From positions 155,852,172 through 155,916,171 of the forward strand of contig OZ018324.1 in assembly GCA_963969495.1 (NCBI GenBank): 64,000 nt of DNA, written 5' to 3'. Below, in pieces: positions 42,421 to 51,990 of this stretch. The translations under genes were made by a program, and so were the position numbers. The first letter of the stretch is position 1. Each line of letters starts with the position of its first letter. The notes beneath the pieces were generated by a model. It was not told the DNA's origin, did no database searches, and saw only the letters and a list, made by a program, of their open reading frames with translations. Source of the stretch: Ceratothoa steindachneri (Eukaryota; Arthropoda; Malacostraca; Isopoda; Cymothoidae).

Positions 42421-43840
42421 TACTTCATTGCACACTTCCTTCAACACCTTGGATAGAAACCCGTCTGGTCCGGGGGACTTATTCGTCTTTAAGGCAGCGA
42501 TCTTTTTCTTTATTTCACCTTCGGTGAAGTCCATTACCTCCAGCTTTTTCCCCGAGTAGGAATCCGTGGGCTGTGGGATGGGACCACACTCTTTAGTAAA
42601 CACTGAAGAGAAGTAGTCATTGAGCAGGTTAGCATTTTCTGCATCTGACTGATGTAATGCACCCTCCTCGTCCACTAAGGGCCAAATCCTACGATAGGTT
42701 GGTTTACGGCTATTTTCATAGCCGAAGAACTCCTTGGGATTCTCCTTGCAGAGTCTCGCCCCTCGGAGTTCCTCAGACCGCTTAGCCGCCCTTATGCTGG
42801 ACTTCACTCTTCTGGCTAGCCTCCGGTACTCGTCAAAGGCACCTGAGATCTTCGATCGCCAGTACGCATTTCTCTTCTCCCTAAGCAGTTGGCCGATTTC
42901 TCGATTAAACCACTTTGGTTGAACAGAAGACCAACGGAGGCATTTCAGAGGGATGCAACTCGATTGAAGACTCATGAACTTATAATTGAAATTGTTCCAC
43001 GAATCCTCAACATCTTCGCATACCGCTAGCCTTACATCAGTCAGCCCAGCACGAAGGCTCACAAAGTCTGCTCTTCTCAAGTCAAGTTTCCTTGATTGAC
43101 TGGCAACAGACCTTACCTTCGGGATCTTGACGGTAAATCTAATTAGCTGGTGATCACTGCCGCCGAGCTCTTCGCCTACAGAGACATCCTCAACGATATC
43201 ATCCTCAGTGGTGAAGACCAAGGCGAGGATATTGTCTCCTCTCGTCGGTTCTCTGACCCATTGAGTGAGGAACTCGTTGTTGGTGAACTCCAGGAGTAGC
43301 GCACTCTCGCCACAGGCTGCTCTGGTTTCCCAGTCAACTTGTCTGTTGAAGTCGCCCATAACGATGCACACTCTGCCTTGAACAAGCTCACCCAGCAGCT
43401 TGTACAGTTCCCTGTCCTTCTCAACGGGTTAGGAAGGGGGTCTGTCAGGCAGCAGGGTCGTGTATCTGACAGGACCTATCTCTAGGTCAACGCCTAGAAG
43501 CTCGTGATCGGATATAATGCTGGAGTTCGTAGATTTGATTGTATCCTTGACATACAACATTACACCGCCACCCTCTCTGTCTGGCCTATCTTTGTGGAAG
43601 AGTTGGTAGCCAGGAACCGTGAATTCGCCTTCAAAGTCTTGGTTTGAGGTTTTTAACCACGATTCTGTTATGGCTACCATTTCGGGTTCTTCCGTCGCTA
43701 CGAGGCCACGGAGCTCAGGAAACTTGTTCCTGATGGACCCCGCATTGAACAGAAGAACTTTCAGGGAGTCCCCTAATGTAGGACCCCCTATACTTTTACG
43801 TTTCCCAGCTTCTTGGTTGTCGCGGTGGCACCATTTTTGA
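42415..43840 (-). pseudogene. LINE gamma ORF2: EEP endonuclease and linker
   Basis: 43680-43429: MVAITESWLKTSNQDF (Glu of the endonuclease), YQLFHKDRPDREGGGVMLYVK. Stop after DRPPS, then the same frame resumes at 43371: MCIVMGDFNRQVDWE (GDFN), LVFTTEDDIV, GSDHQLIRF (SDH). These are the metal-binding and catalytic blocks of an apurinic-like endonuclease. The basic linker PKWFNREIGQLLREKRNAYW and the RT start TNKSPGPDGFLSKVL follow, then a TGA at 42415-42417. Confidence 0.86.
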
Positions 43841-43919
43841 CAACCTCCGAGAAGGTTGTTTGGGGAGTGACTCGGGCGTACTGGCGTACGTCCACCTTCC
43901 CAATGGGCCGGACACTCCT

Positions 43920-44507
43920 TTAGGTGCGCTCCACGGCATCCTGGATGAGGTTGGCTAGGAAAGCCTTGCCCTTAAAAGAGAGGTGCACCCCATCCCTTTG
44001 GTAGAGGTCTTTTCTACCATAGAATACGGCGTAGGGATCGACAAAAAAGACACCCTCCGCCTTACAGAGGTCTGCAAGGCGCTGGTTTAGCGACATGTTC
44101 CTCACGTGGGCAGTCCAGCTTGGACCCCACCTCAGGAGCATCCTCACCACGACGCGTCTGCGGGTTTTCAATCCACAGTCGTCGACAGCGCCCATAACCG
44201 TCTTCATAATCTCGCCTGTAGGGCCTACCCTACCTTCTCTGAGGTAGAGGTCGTTGCCACTTACCATAAGGGCAACGACTGAAGTCTCAGAAATCTGAGA
44301 CTTCTCGGCCTCAGCTCTTATCTGCTTATTCCCACAGCCTGGGAGGCAGCTCACCTTCACGCTTGTGCTGAGGCGGGACGCTAGCAGAGGCTGCAGGCCC
44401 CGTAACTGGGAATCACCCACAAGGCTGACCCTGGCACATTGGACTGCTGAGCTCGGATTCTCTATTTTCGGAGGCAAGCTCTCCGATTCCTCTCTCTTCT
44501 CCGTCAT
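43920..44507 (-). pseudogene. LINE gamma ORF1, C-terminal SGNH esterase domain
   Basis: A 195-codon open frame with the SGNH-hydrolase blocks in order: VSLVGDSQLRGL (block I, Ser), LPGCGNKQIRAEAE (block II Gly), LMVSGNDLYLREG (block III, Asn), and DGVHLSFKGKAFLANLI (block V, Asp and His). Esterase domains in ORF1 of CR1-type LINEs are established and are thought to act on lipid or acetyl esters, role uncertain. All catalytic residues are present, but the domain is out of frame with the upstream finger/coiled-coil part at 45000-44542; the frame is lost in a Lys/Glu-rich stretch. Confidence 0.85.
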
Positions 44508-44541
44508 GGTCTTTTCAGTCTTTTTTTTCCTTCTTCTTCTT

Positions 44542-45000
44542 CTACTTCTTCTCTATCATCTTTTTCCTCTTGTCATCCTTTTCAATAACTTCTACCTTTT
44601 TTTCTTTTATTTCTCTCTCTTCCTCTTTCTTCTTTCCCTTTTTCGTCTTTCTTTTCTTTTTATTTTTTCCTTTTGGCGTTTCTGCCACATTCGGGCCCGG
44701 CCTTTCTGTAGAGGTGGTGTTTGCCACAGGACTCGAGAGCTCGTTTAACTTCTCTTCGAGCCTGCGGATCTGGTGGGAGTGCTTCTCCTTGAGCCTCTCG
44801 ATTTTCTTTTCGAGGTCTGTCTTCCTTTCCCTGTAGTAGGCCACTACTTCTTTCACTTCCTTCTTTAATATGCAGGTGGTGCATACACTGCCTGGGTGGC
44901 ATTTCGCATAGCAGCCCTCCAGGAAGTCAACGCACCACTTGTCCTTCCTACATGTGGCACACGTAAATTTTAGCGCTGCTGGACCTTTCGTGCCTGCCAT
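44542..45000 (-). pseudogene. LINE gamma ORF1, N-terminal zinc finger and coiled coil
   Basis: From ATG at 45000 (MAGTKGPAALKF; the frame is open further upstream to 45255 without similarity). It has C-x2-C (FTCATCRKD), then C..C (GCYAKC), then CTTC, a PHD-like cysteine-rich finger. A strong heptad segment follows (YYRERKTDLEKKIERLKEKHSHQIRRLEEKLNEL), then a long Lys/Glu-rich tail. The order finger, coiled coil, basic tail, esterase is the CR1 ORF1 plan. The frame ends at 44542. Confidence 0.8.
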
Positions 45001-45255
45001 TTCGAACACACTATATTTCTTATGCTTGTGACCAATCAATATGTAAAAGGGGGGGTTTGCTGAGTTCTCCCCGCGTGAGTCGCTCCCGCCTATTGATCGG
45101 AGTCGTTTCGAAGTCTTCCAGAAGGCACGCTCCATGTGCTGCTGTTTGTCCGACCGAGTCGTCAAGCCTCGGCGTGCCGTGGCTCCCAACCAAGCAGCAC
45201 AGACGGTCCCCGAAGGGGCCATCGATTTGTCACCAGGTGAACAACAACGAAGCAC

Positions 45256-45861
45256 GCCCCTTACTTAACTCCTACTAGTTCCCTTCACAACGGCCAGGAT
45301 CTCGGAGTAGCGTTCAATGGATATCCCGCCACACCAAGGAACTCAACCCAAGGCTTTTTATTGGCCTGGCAACCAACATGGGAACAAAGGGCCGTCACCT
45401 CGGACCAATGCTACCAGAAGCACCCGTCAACGAGCACTGGGAACAGTCAATAATTACGCGCCAGGGAAGGGGTTAACGGGGCACTACCCTCATCCCATTC
45501 ATCGTACCCCAACGCCTAGGACACCTCTAGTCCTAGTCTCTCGCAACCAGTGAGCGTCGATTGGCGTTGTTTATAGAGGTTCCAAAGCCTCTCTTCTGAC
45601 GCGTGGGGTCCTTATATGTAGATAGAGGGAAAAAAGGGAAAGAGTGGCATGATAGGAGTAGGCCTTTTTTTGTTGTTTTTTTTCTTTTTGTATAAGTGGG
45701 AGATAGGATAAAAGTGAAAAAAAGAGAAAGATAGATTAGAAAAAGGAAAGAGTGACGCACTTAGTCTGGAACCTCGTTTCCGACCAAATTGACAAGGAAA
45801 GCCCTACCAGGGGTACCCAGAAGAGGTACCCCCGACGACATAGCTCGAAAAGTCAATGGTA
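45256..45861 (-). other. LINE gamma 5' leader (inferred)
   Basis: Non-coding stretch between ORF1 and the point where alpha sequence resumes. It is T-rich on the plus strand at 45660-45700 and has no recognised motifs. Assigned to gamma by position only; another small insertion is not excluded. Confidence 0.45.
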
Positions 45862-46428
45862 CACACAGGCTCTCTTGTATTTGACCGACGCCTCACCTGG
45901 AAGGCTCATATTCGCAGCCTTAGGGTCTCTTGTACCCGGCCATGGATCTTCTCCGTTCCGTGACGTTTAGCGCTTGGGGCACGGATAGGGTTACTGCCTT
46001 ACTTTTTTTCGATCCTTTGTTCGTTCGAAGCTCGACTACGGATGCGAGTTTTATGCATCCGCAGCCGAGCGTTTATTACGTAATGTGGACTCGATCCACC
46101 CCACCGGCCTTCGCCTGGCGATCCGGTACCTTCTACACTTTTCCCCATTGAGATGCTACTAGTCGATGCTAGGGAGATGCCACTCGCTCCACGTCGTATA
46201 CAGTGCATCATTCGCCTGTACGTACGAGCCTGGTGCCTCCCTCCGTCGCCAACAGCTCTCACTGCCTTCGCAGTTGATTTCGACGGTGCCCATGCCGCAG
46301 AGAGAGGCCGGTCATACCCTAAGCCCTTTGGGTTTAGAGCCAGGAAACTCTTTTGAGAGCTAGGTATAGCTTTCGGGACGGTTGCGTCCCTGGTTCTGCC
46401 CGGGACGCCACCCTGCTGGGTACCATAT

Positions 46429-47031
46429 TTGGCTATTTGTCGCCACGCCTCTGCTCCCAAAGCTTGTACAGCGCCGAGAGTATTGGGTTCCATCTTTTTG
46501 GAGCACGCCTCGTGTCACGCTGGAACCGTGCCAGTGTATACGGATGGCTCCAAGTCCCAAGAGGGGGTCAACTTCCACGCTGTATCCCCTCTGTTTGAAG
46601 TCAGTGGGGCTCTGCCAGGCGTTGCGACTGTCTTCACGGCCGAGCTCGTGGTAATACGCCACTCGGTACGCGAGATTACGCGACGTGCCCGGTTCATGGA
46701 CCTGATTGTGATCTATAGCGACTCCCAACGCGCCCTGAGTGCTCTCGGGTCATTGGAATTTTTGCATCCCTTAGTTCGCGATATCCGTGACGTCACGGTT
46801 TTGGCGAGCCGGGCGGATGTCGAGATTATCTTCTGCTGGGTTCCTGGACATGTAGGAATTGCGGGGAATGAGGGCCCTAAAGAGTCCGCGAGTACTCTGC
46901 GACCGGACCAGAGTTTCGCTCTTCCTCACACCGACTACATGGCAGGAATACGGGCAGCTCTTCGGACTGCTGGGCAAAGAAGATGGGAGACGGTCAAAGG
47001 GAACTTGAAGTTGCGTGCCATTGCCCTGTGA
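46429..47031 (+). pseudogene. LINE alpha copy L RNase H domain (200-codon open frame)
   Basis: VPVYTDGSKSQEG (first Asp), FTAELVVIRHS (Glu), LIVIYSDSQRALSAL (second Asp) and FCWVPGHVGIAGNEGPKE (the usual D/E position after GNE altered), then TDYMAGIRAALRTAGQRRWETVKGNLKLRAIAL and stop. This is the longest uninterrupted RNase H frame of the alpha family here. It would remove RNA from RNA/DNA hybrids during replication. It is isolated from the RT by frameshifts. The downstream finger continues in another frame (47056-47298: RLRIWHTLRTQRHLMERS, CDECVILQTVRHILVEC-like). Confidence 0.8.
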
Positions 47032-47520
47032 CTGTTCCCATGGACCTACCCTCCAATGCCACCTAAGCTTCAGGTTGCTTTTTGTCGTCTTCGAATTTGG
47101 CATACTCTCCGGACGCAACGCCATTTGATGGAGCGCTCACCATCGCCCTGCTTTGACGAGTGCGTTATCCTTCAGACTGTTCGGCACATTCTTGTTGAAT
47201 GTGCCAGTCCGGGCGATCTTCGCGCACGTTACCTCTCCAGGTACCCGGATGGGCGGGGTCGCTACCGCCTCTCCCTTGTACTCGGGAGGAGTGCGTGATC
47301 TTTGACTGGTGGACTGATATACTTTTGGGGGGCAGGCCTGCCTTCTCACCTTTATTTAGCTATTTTTTTGTTGTTTTTTGTTATTGTTGTTTTCTATGTT
47401 GGTCACACGCTCCTGCGCAGGAAGGATGGGGACCTCTCCCCCTGACTCTGGAGTTTTTTCCTAATTGTTGCGATTTTCACTATTTATCGTTGTTGTGTTT
47501 TCGTGTTCTTATTTTAAAGT

Positions 47521-47576
47521 AGCCTAGTGTTGGGCTGTCATGATTCCGCCGACTTATCCCCAAGTAGGCAGTCGCC
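47521..47576 (+). other. 3' UTR twin hairpins of LINE alpha (copy L)
   Basis: AGCCTAGTGTTGGGCT (47521-47536; stem kept with G-U and one changed pair) and GCCGACT/AGTCGCC (47548-47554/47570-47576, one mismatch). Confidence 0.6.
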
Positions 47577-47600
47577 AGATAGGCTCTTTAAAAAATATAG

Positions 47601-47848
47601 GTATGTAGAGCGGCAGCCAAACCAAGCTCGCCATTGGTTATCTATCAATGGGATGGGGTTCAGCAGTCTGCAGTCCTTGATGCGGTGGTTTGTGTTTGTG
47701 TTACATAACTGAACCCATAAGAATAGGAGGTCCAGAATAGGTGAAACGAAGCTTAAGAGTCCTCCGAGTCGCTGCCAAAACTTGTGGTCGAGATGTTCGC
47801 AGACGCAGTATATAAGCCCTTTTTTGACTTTCTGTGCCATAGCGGAGG
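47601..47848. other. unassigned spacer
   Basis: Between the alpha 3' end and the mariner terminal repeat. No supported feature. Confidence 0.4.
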
Positions 47849-48192
47849 TACGAGGGGCGGTCAATAAGTTTTGCAATTCGGATATAAGGAAACGAGATAT
47901 GAGGAAAAGTGTTTTATTATTTTTTTAATATAACTACCCTCGACTTCAATGCACTTGCGCCAATTGTCCCTGAGGCTTTAAATTCCCGACAACCAGAAAT
48001 ATCCTGACTGCTGTTCAATCCACTCCTGGACAGCGAGCTGGACATCTTCATCGTCCCCAAACCGGCGTCCACGCAGTGCAGCCTTGAGCTGGCGGAATAA
48101 AAAGTAGTCGCTAGGGGCCAGATCTGGACTGTAGGGGGAATTATTGAGCTCATCGAATTCGCACTCGCGCAGGGCAGCTTGTGCAACTCTGG
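47849..48192 (-). pseudogene. mariner transposase C-terminus with 3' terminal repeat
   Basis: The minus strand encodes ARVAQAALRECEFDELNNSPY, SPDLAPSDYFLFRQLKAALRG (the mariner Y-S-P-D-L-A-P-S-D-Y signature with the third catalytic Asp), FGDDEDVQLAVQEWIEQQ and, after an in-frame stop, SLRDNWRKCIEVEGSYI. The downstream end TACGAGGGGCGGTCAATAAG (47849-47868, read on +) is the terminal inverted repeat type of mariner elements with its TA. The N-terminal two thirds and the other repeat are missing; it is cut at 48192 by LTR sequence. Confidence 0.85.
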
Positions 48193-48196
48193 CCTT

Positions 48197-48614
48197 GTAG
48201 ATACTACATAGATACTACATTATTTACTCTACATCAAAGAACCTCTAAATTATTTACTATATTAACATAGATACTCAATATTATTTACTCAAAGATACTC
48301 TATATTATTGACTACATTACTACACAATATTATATATTATTCACCTTATTGTTTCACCATATTATTCACCATATTTACCTAACCTACTTATCTCATTGTA
48401 CATTCGTTGATTTCATGAATATATTTATATTTGTGTAATTGTCTTTCTTAAAGCCCAAGTCATTATTCCAAAATTTTCTTCGCTGTTGCATTAGGCCTAA
48501 AATCTAACGGCAGATATCTTTGATCAAACAAAATTTATGGTTATGGTTTTCGAAACGCTATCTAGGCTGATTTATTAACCGAAGATAAATCACATTGATA
48601 ACCTACACTATAAC
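48197..48614 (+). repeat. LTR fragment related to the gypsy LTRs at 54.9 and 62.3 kb
   Basis: From 48376 to 48612 it matches the 3' part of both LTRs nearly base for base (CCTAACCTACTTATCTCATTG, AGGCCTAAAA, ATGGTTATGGTTTTCGAAA, GGCTGATTTATTAAC, AAATCACATTGATAACC). 48197-48375 is a looser, rearranged match to the ATTATTTCACTATATT-rich part. The 5' half with the (AT)n tract is absent. It ends CACTATAACA inside the zinc-knuckle codons of alpha copy M. Confidence 0.82.
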
Positions 48615-50184
48615 AGTAATAGCACCGCCGCGGCAGTGGCACGAATGCTTTCACGCGGTAGCGGTACCAACCGGCACACACCGACTCAGGGAGCTTGTCA
48701 CAGTCGAACGTGACAAAGAGTGTAGGGGTGGGTCTTGAGGCCCCTCCCTGTTTTCTCATCACACGTTTGACCTTGACCGCCCCATGGTCAGCCAGCTCTA
48801 AGGTGATGTCCTCTAAGGAATAGTCAACGAGTTCCCTCGCATAAACTACTCCTTTCACAAAGTTCATGGAAGACTTTGGCCTCACACTCACCGAGGTGCC
48901 ATGAAGTGTCCGAAGAGCACTTATCTTGGCCGCCTCGGAGGGATTCGCCGCATTCGCCAGAAGGCTCCCGTCCGAGAAACGAGTCACCTTCGGCTCTCTA
49001 CCAATTGCACTAGCTAATCCTCTCCTCTGATGGATCATGTTGCCCTTGGACAACATGGTGCTATCAGTGGAGAGAATAACGAGGAAGCGTTTGAAGCCAG
49101 CGGGCTCGAAAACGCCAGGTAACCTCTGAATGAGGAGCCCCGATGTTATCGAGACTTCGTCCTGTGCACTTTTGATTTTACTTATATTCATGGGCTCCGT
49201 ACCTGAGGGCAGGGAAAGGGGGGTGGGCAGAGGGGCCGGATGTGCCGATCTTGGCTTGGTCGCTTGCCAGAGTGGCAGCAGATCCATCCGTCCCCGAAGC
49301 TCCCGCGGATAGAGAGGAGCCCCGAGTCTTCTTAGTTCTTTTTTTTCCTTATTTTTTCCCTTTAGGAGAGGAGGGCGTGGAATGAACCCGCTTCTCCCAT
49401 CCGCCGGCAGAAGCCCCCAGGCAAGATGGACCGGCCTCAGCCATTTCTTTCTACGACATGGACAAGGTCCTGGCAGTCGTAGTGGCAGCGGTTGGAGGAG
49501 ATCCCTCCCCTCCTTGTACTGCCTCGGAAACCCTAGCCGTTTGAGGAGGACCTTGCATAGGGGCGAATTCGGGTTCGGTGCTTGGCGCCGAGCCCGGATT
49601 CCTTCCCATGGAAGGTCATACCGTCTGAGGCTGGGTTGCCTCAAGAACCATGTCTATCTCAGCGGGGGCCTCCATTTGCCCCACCCCCATGACATCGCAG
49701 GTCACGTTTGTGGCGTTGTTACACGTCATGTATGGGAAGGCACAGGTCTTGACCCCTGCAAGGTTTAATATTCTTGCTATAAGGTCTTTTGAGGTAAGCA
49801 TCCGAAGTGGCCTTGCTTTCCTCCCTCCCCTAAGGGGTTTGCCTTACTGAGCCGCTTCAACGGGGAGCGGTCAGCTATCGGTTGCCTGCTGGCTTTCTTG
49901 GCAGTCTCCTTGGAAATAAAAGGGGGGACTGCGGCTGGGAATAGCGAGGTGTCCGAAAGCACCTCCAGAGAAGTGGGTGAGGGCGAGTCCCCTACACCCC
50001 TAGGCGTAGGAGAGGGTGAAGCCTCCTCTCTGGATAGAGAAGTGTAGAGGGTCCCCTGCGCAAGCACAGGGGAGGGGGTGGGGACCTTCATTTTTTCTGT
50101 GGAGCTGCTCGAGGGCAGCTTCTTCGATGGAACCCTGGAAGTTGAGGGTTGTTTTTTTATCAGTTCATTATTGGGCCTTGTCAC
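48615..50184 (-). pseudogene. LINE alpha copy M ORF1, best-preserved N-terminal and middle part
   Basis: Start at 50184 (MTRPNNELIKKQPSTSRVPS) with a Ser/Pro-rich and basic region to 49777. 49801-49616 gives SKDLIARILNLAGVKTCAF and IDMVLEATQPQTV. 49644-48562 (360 codons) gives a Pro/Arg-rich stretch, SITSGLLIQRLPGVFEPAGFKRFL, VIGREPKVTRFSDGSLLANAANPSEAAKISALRTL in part, MNFVKGVVYARELVDYSLEDITLELADHGAVKVKRVMRKQGGASRPTPTLFVTF in part, WYRYRVKAFVPLPRRCYYC, then LTR-derived residues. A useful reference for the alpha ORF1 order. Frame breaks near 49780 and 49630. Confidence 0.82.
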
Positions 50185-50523
50185 CCTGTATTATAAACGG
50201 GAAGCAATAGCTCATCACCCCTCGCAGTAGCCCGCCCTGCAAGGGGTGCGTACAAGCCTTGCAGAGCCAGGTGCCGCCATTCATGACCACCCCGCCCGTC
50301 TGTTAGCCTGGCAGTCCATCGGCATGGAGGCTCCACCTTAGACACGGCGTAAAAACAAAGATAGATTGTTAAATGAGAAGAAAAGGGGATGTGAGGAAGG
50401 TATGGGTGTAGATAAAGCAGGTTGTTAAAAACCCGCAAACTTAAACCAGAGCTCAGGGGTTAGGGAACATTGTCCCCTCCCCCCTCAGCCCCGATTAGGG
50501 ATAGTGGGCTGAGATGAAGGTCA

Positions 50524-50937
50524 GCATCTACCCCGGTGAAATTAGAGGCTGACCAGAGAAATTTGTGGGAGAGGTTGTATGAAAAGCAAGAAAACAGGTG
50601 GGAAACACAAGTATTTTGAAGCAAAGAGAAGAAGCTAAGCTGGCTTCTGACGGGGTGCTGAATCCCGTCAGCACGGCGGCCAGGATGGTCCATCGATGCG
50701 CCCCTTACGGGAAGTTGGCTAAAAAATTCAGCATCTACCTTCTGAAAATAGAGGCCGACCAGAAAGTTGTGGGAGAGGTTGTAGGGGAAGTGAGGAAGTA
50801 GGGGAGAAATACAGGCTGTCTGAAAGAAGGAGAAGAGGCTAAGCTGGGGCGGGACGGGGCGTTGAGTCCCGTCAGTACGGGGGCCAGAAGGGCAAATCGC
50901 CGCAACCCTTACGGAGGGAGGCTGATCCGTTGCCATC
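50524..50937 (-). repeat. two tandem 207-bp 5' UTR monomers of LINE alpha
   Basis: Anchor GCATCTACC starts at 50524 and 50731, 207 bp apart. Each unit carries GAGGC(T/C)GACCAGA, TTGTGGGAGAGGTTGTA, GCTAAGCTGG, TCCCGTCAG(C/T)ACGG and CCCTTACGG in the same order. Units are visibly diverged (roughly four-fifths identical by eye). Single or partial monomers lie at 10006, 17208 and 35950. Confidence 0.85.
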
Positions 50938-51259
50938 AATTGAGGTCAAAATGGTGAGCAGAGCAATCAATCACATGCCAGAAGTTAAGGCAGCGGGCGT
51001 TTATGAGATGCTGAAAGCCTATGAAGATCTCGGTGTGCGGTTGGTCACGAACCTTATAAATGCTGTTATATATGAATGTGCTGTACCAGAAGACTTGCTG
51101 AAGTGTGTGATGATAAATGTGTATAACGGTAAAGGTGATGCGCTGGAAAAGGGTACCTTCAGAGGCATAAAGCTCCTCGATCATGTTATGAAAGTTATGG
51201 ATCGTGTTCTGGAGGAATTATTAAGGAAAGGATCAATTTTCACGAGGTTTAAGGTTTAA
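50936..51259 (+). pseudogene. RTE-like LINE, RT blocks 1-2 fragment
   Basis: A 109-codon frame: MVSRAINHMPEVKAAGVYEMLKA, LVTNLINAVIYECAVPEDLLK, MINVYNGKGDALEKGTFRGIKLLDHVMKVMDRVLEELLR. It follows the RT plan K-A-x-G-x-D-x-x-x-x-E-M-L ... V-P-x-x-W/L ... I-x-x-x-x-K-G-D ... Y/F-R-G-I-x-L-L of RTE-type elements. The palm is missing. It abuts the 5' end of alpha copy M. Confidence 0.65.
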
Positions 51260-51279
51260 GGTAAGGAACCAGTGTGTTG

Positions 51280-51990
51280 GTGTCCAATCCAAGTGGATTC
51301 TAAATGGCAGCTAGGATGAAACGAGGCAAATCATCTATAAAAGGTGAAGGAGACCACTTTGTGACAAAATTTTTAAAAAAAAGACGGGTTAATAGATTCC
51401 TCCACCAATTTGAATCGAAGACGGGTGTGTTGAGTAATAGTTAAAAGGGTCGGGAAACAGGACAACGGGAGAATGACAAAACGGCTACAATGCAATAAAA
51501 GATGGGCAACCGATTGGTCCCCACCGCAAAAAAACGACAGCAAGGGCTGATATGAACATTACCCGAAACAAGATGGCCGTGAGTAAGTCTCATGTGACAA
51601 TGCGAACTCGGCCAAGGCCCACATCCAACGACCGCATTCTATGACGGCTCGAGGGCCAAGAGTGAATAGAATTTTTAATTTTGTATAGTTTGGATGATGA
51701 ACAGTCATCCCATTCATTCTGCCACAGTTTAAAAATATATTTTCTTATTGAAGGAAAGTAGTCCCTAAAAGGCAGAGCCGAGTTCTCAGGCGACACAGAA
51801 TGTGCTGAGCGGGGCAGCCGATCAGCCCTCTTGTTGCCCAGGACCCCCACATGCCCAGGGACCCAGCAAAAAATAATTCTATATCGGGACGCATTTTGGA
51901 TCAGCCAGATGCAAAATTTCTTTGACTAAGGGATGAGAGGCATTAAAAGATTTAATTGAATGTAAAACACTCCTTGAGTCAGAAAAAAAT
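51280..51990 (-). pseudogene. LINE beta ORF2: RNase H end and C-terminal finger
   Basis: 51850-51590 encodes GVLGNKRADRLPRSAH (the G-N-x-x-A-D block with last catalytic Asp), LPFRDYFPSIRKYIFKLWQNEW and MRSLDVGLGRVRI. Upstream (51980-51850) shifted frames give the second-Asp region and HPLV. Downstream frames give a finger of the C..C..VAHLLLHC type. Several stops. Confidence 0.7.

Larger units (their letters stand above)
40932..45861 (-). mobile_element. LINE gamma (CR1-type), near full length
   Basis: About 4.9 kb inserted antisense into the alpha element. From its 5' end: 45861-45260 leader, 45000-43920 ORF1 (zinc finger, coiled coil, esterase), about 43800-41070 ORF2 (endonuclease and RT), and 3' UTR to 40932. 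There is no poly(A), as expected for CR1. About 50 bp of alpha sequence is missing at the insertion point. Stops and shifts show it is inactive. Confidence 0.85.
45862..47600 (+). mobile_element. LINE family alpha, copy L: RT thumb to poly(A) (right part of split element)
   Basis: Resumes at LLYLTDASPGRLIFAALGSL, equivalent to copy E at 20771, about 50 bp beyond where copy K stops. It continues through the thumb, RNase H, finger and 3' UTR to a short A run at 47588-47593. Same strand and complementary content make it the right half of copy K. Confidence 0.86.
48615..50940 (-). mobile_element. LINE family alpha, copy M: 5' monomers and ORF1, antisense
   Basis: From its 5' end at 50940: two 207-bp monomers (50937-50524), the rest of the 5' UTR to about 50190, then ORF1 to 48615, where it is cut in the first zinc knuckle by LTR sequence. 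No ORF2. Confidence 0.85.

Noticed and set aside
42415..43371. 318-codon frame as a stand-alone endonuclease gene
   Set aside because: It is the endonuclease/linker part of the gamma LINE, with in-frame continuation upstream beyond a stop and RT downstream.
44365..44836. Ser/Phe-rich plus-strand frames at 44.4-44.8 kb
   Set aside because: They are the reverse reading of the Lys/Glu-rich and coiled-coil part of gamma ORF1.
46429..47031. 200-codon RNase H frame as a host or domesticated gene
   Set aside because: It is flanked by the alpha RT thumb, finger, 3' hairpins and A tail in normal order, and equals the RNase H of the other alpha copies.
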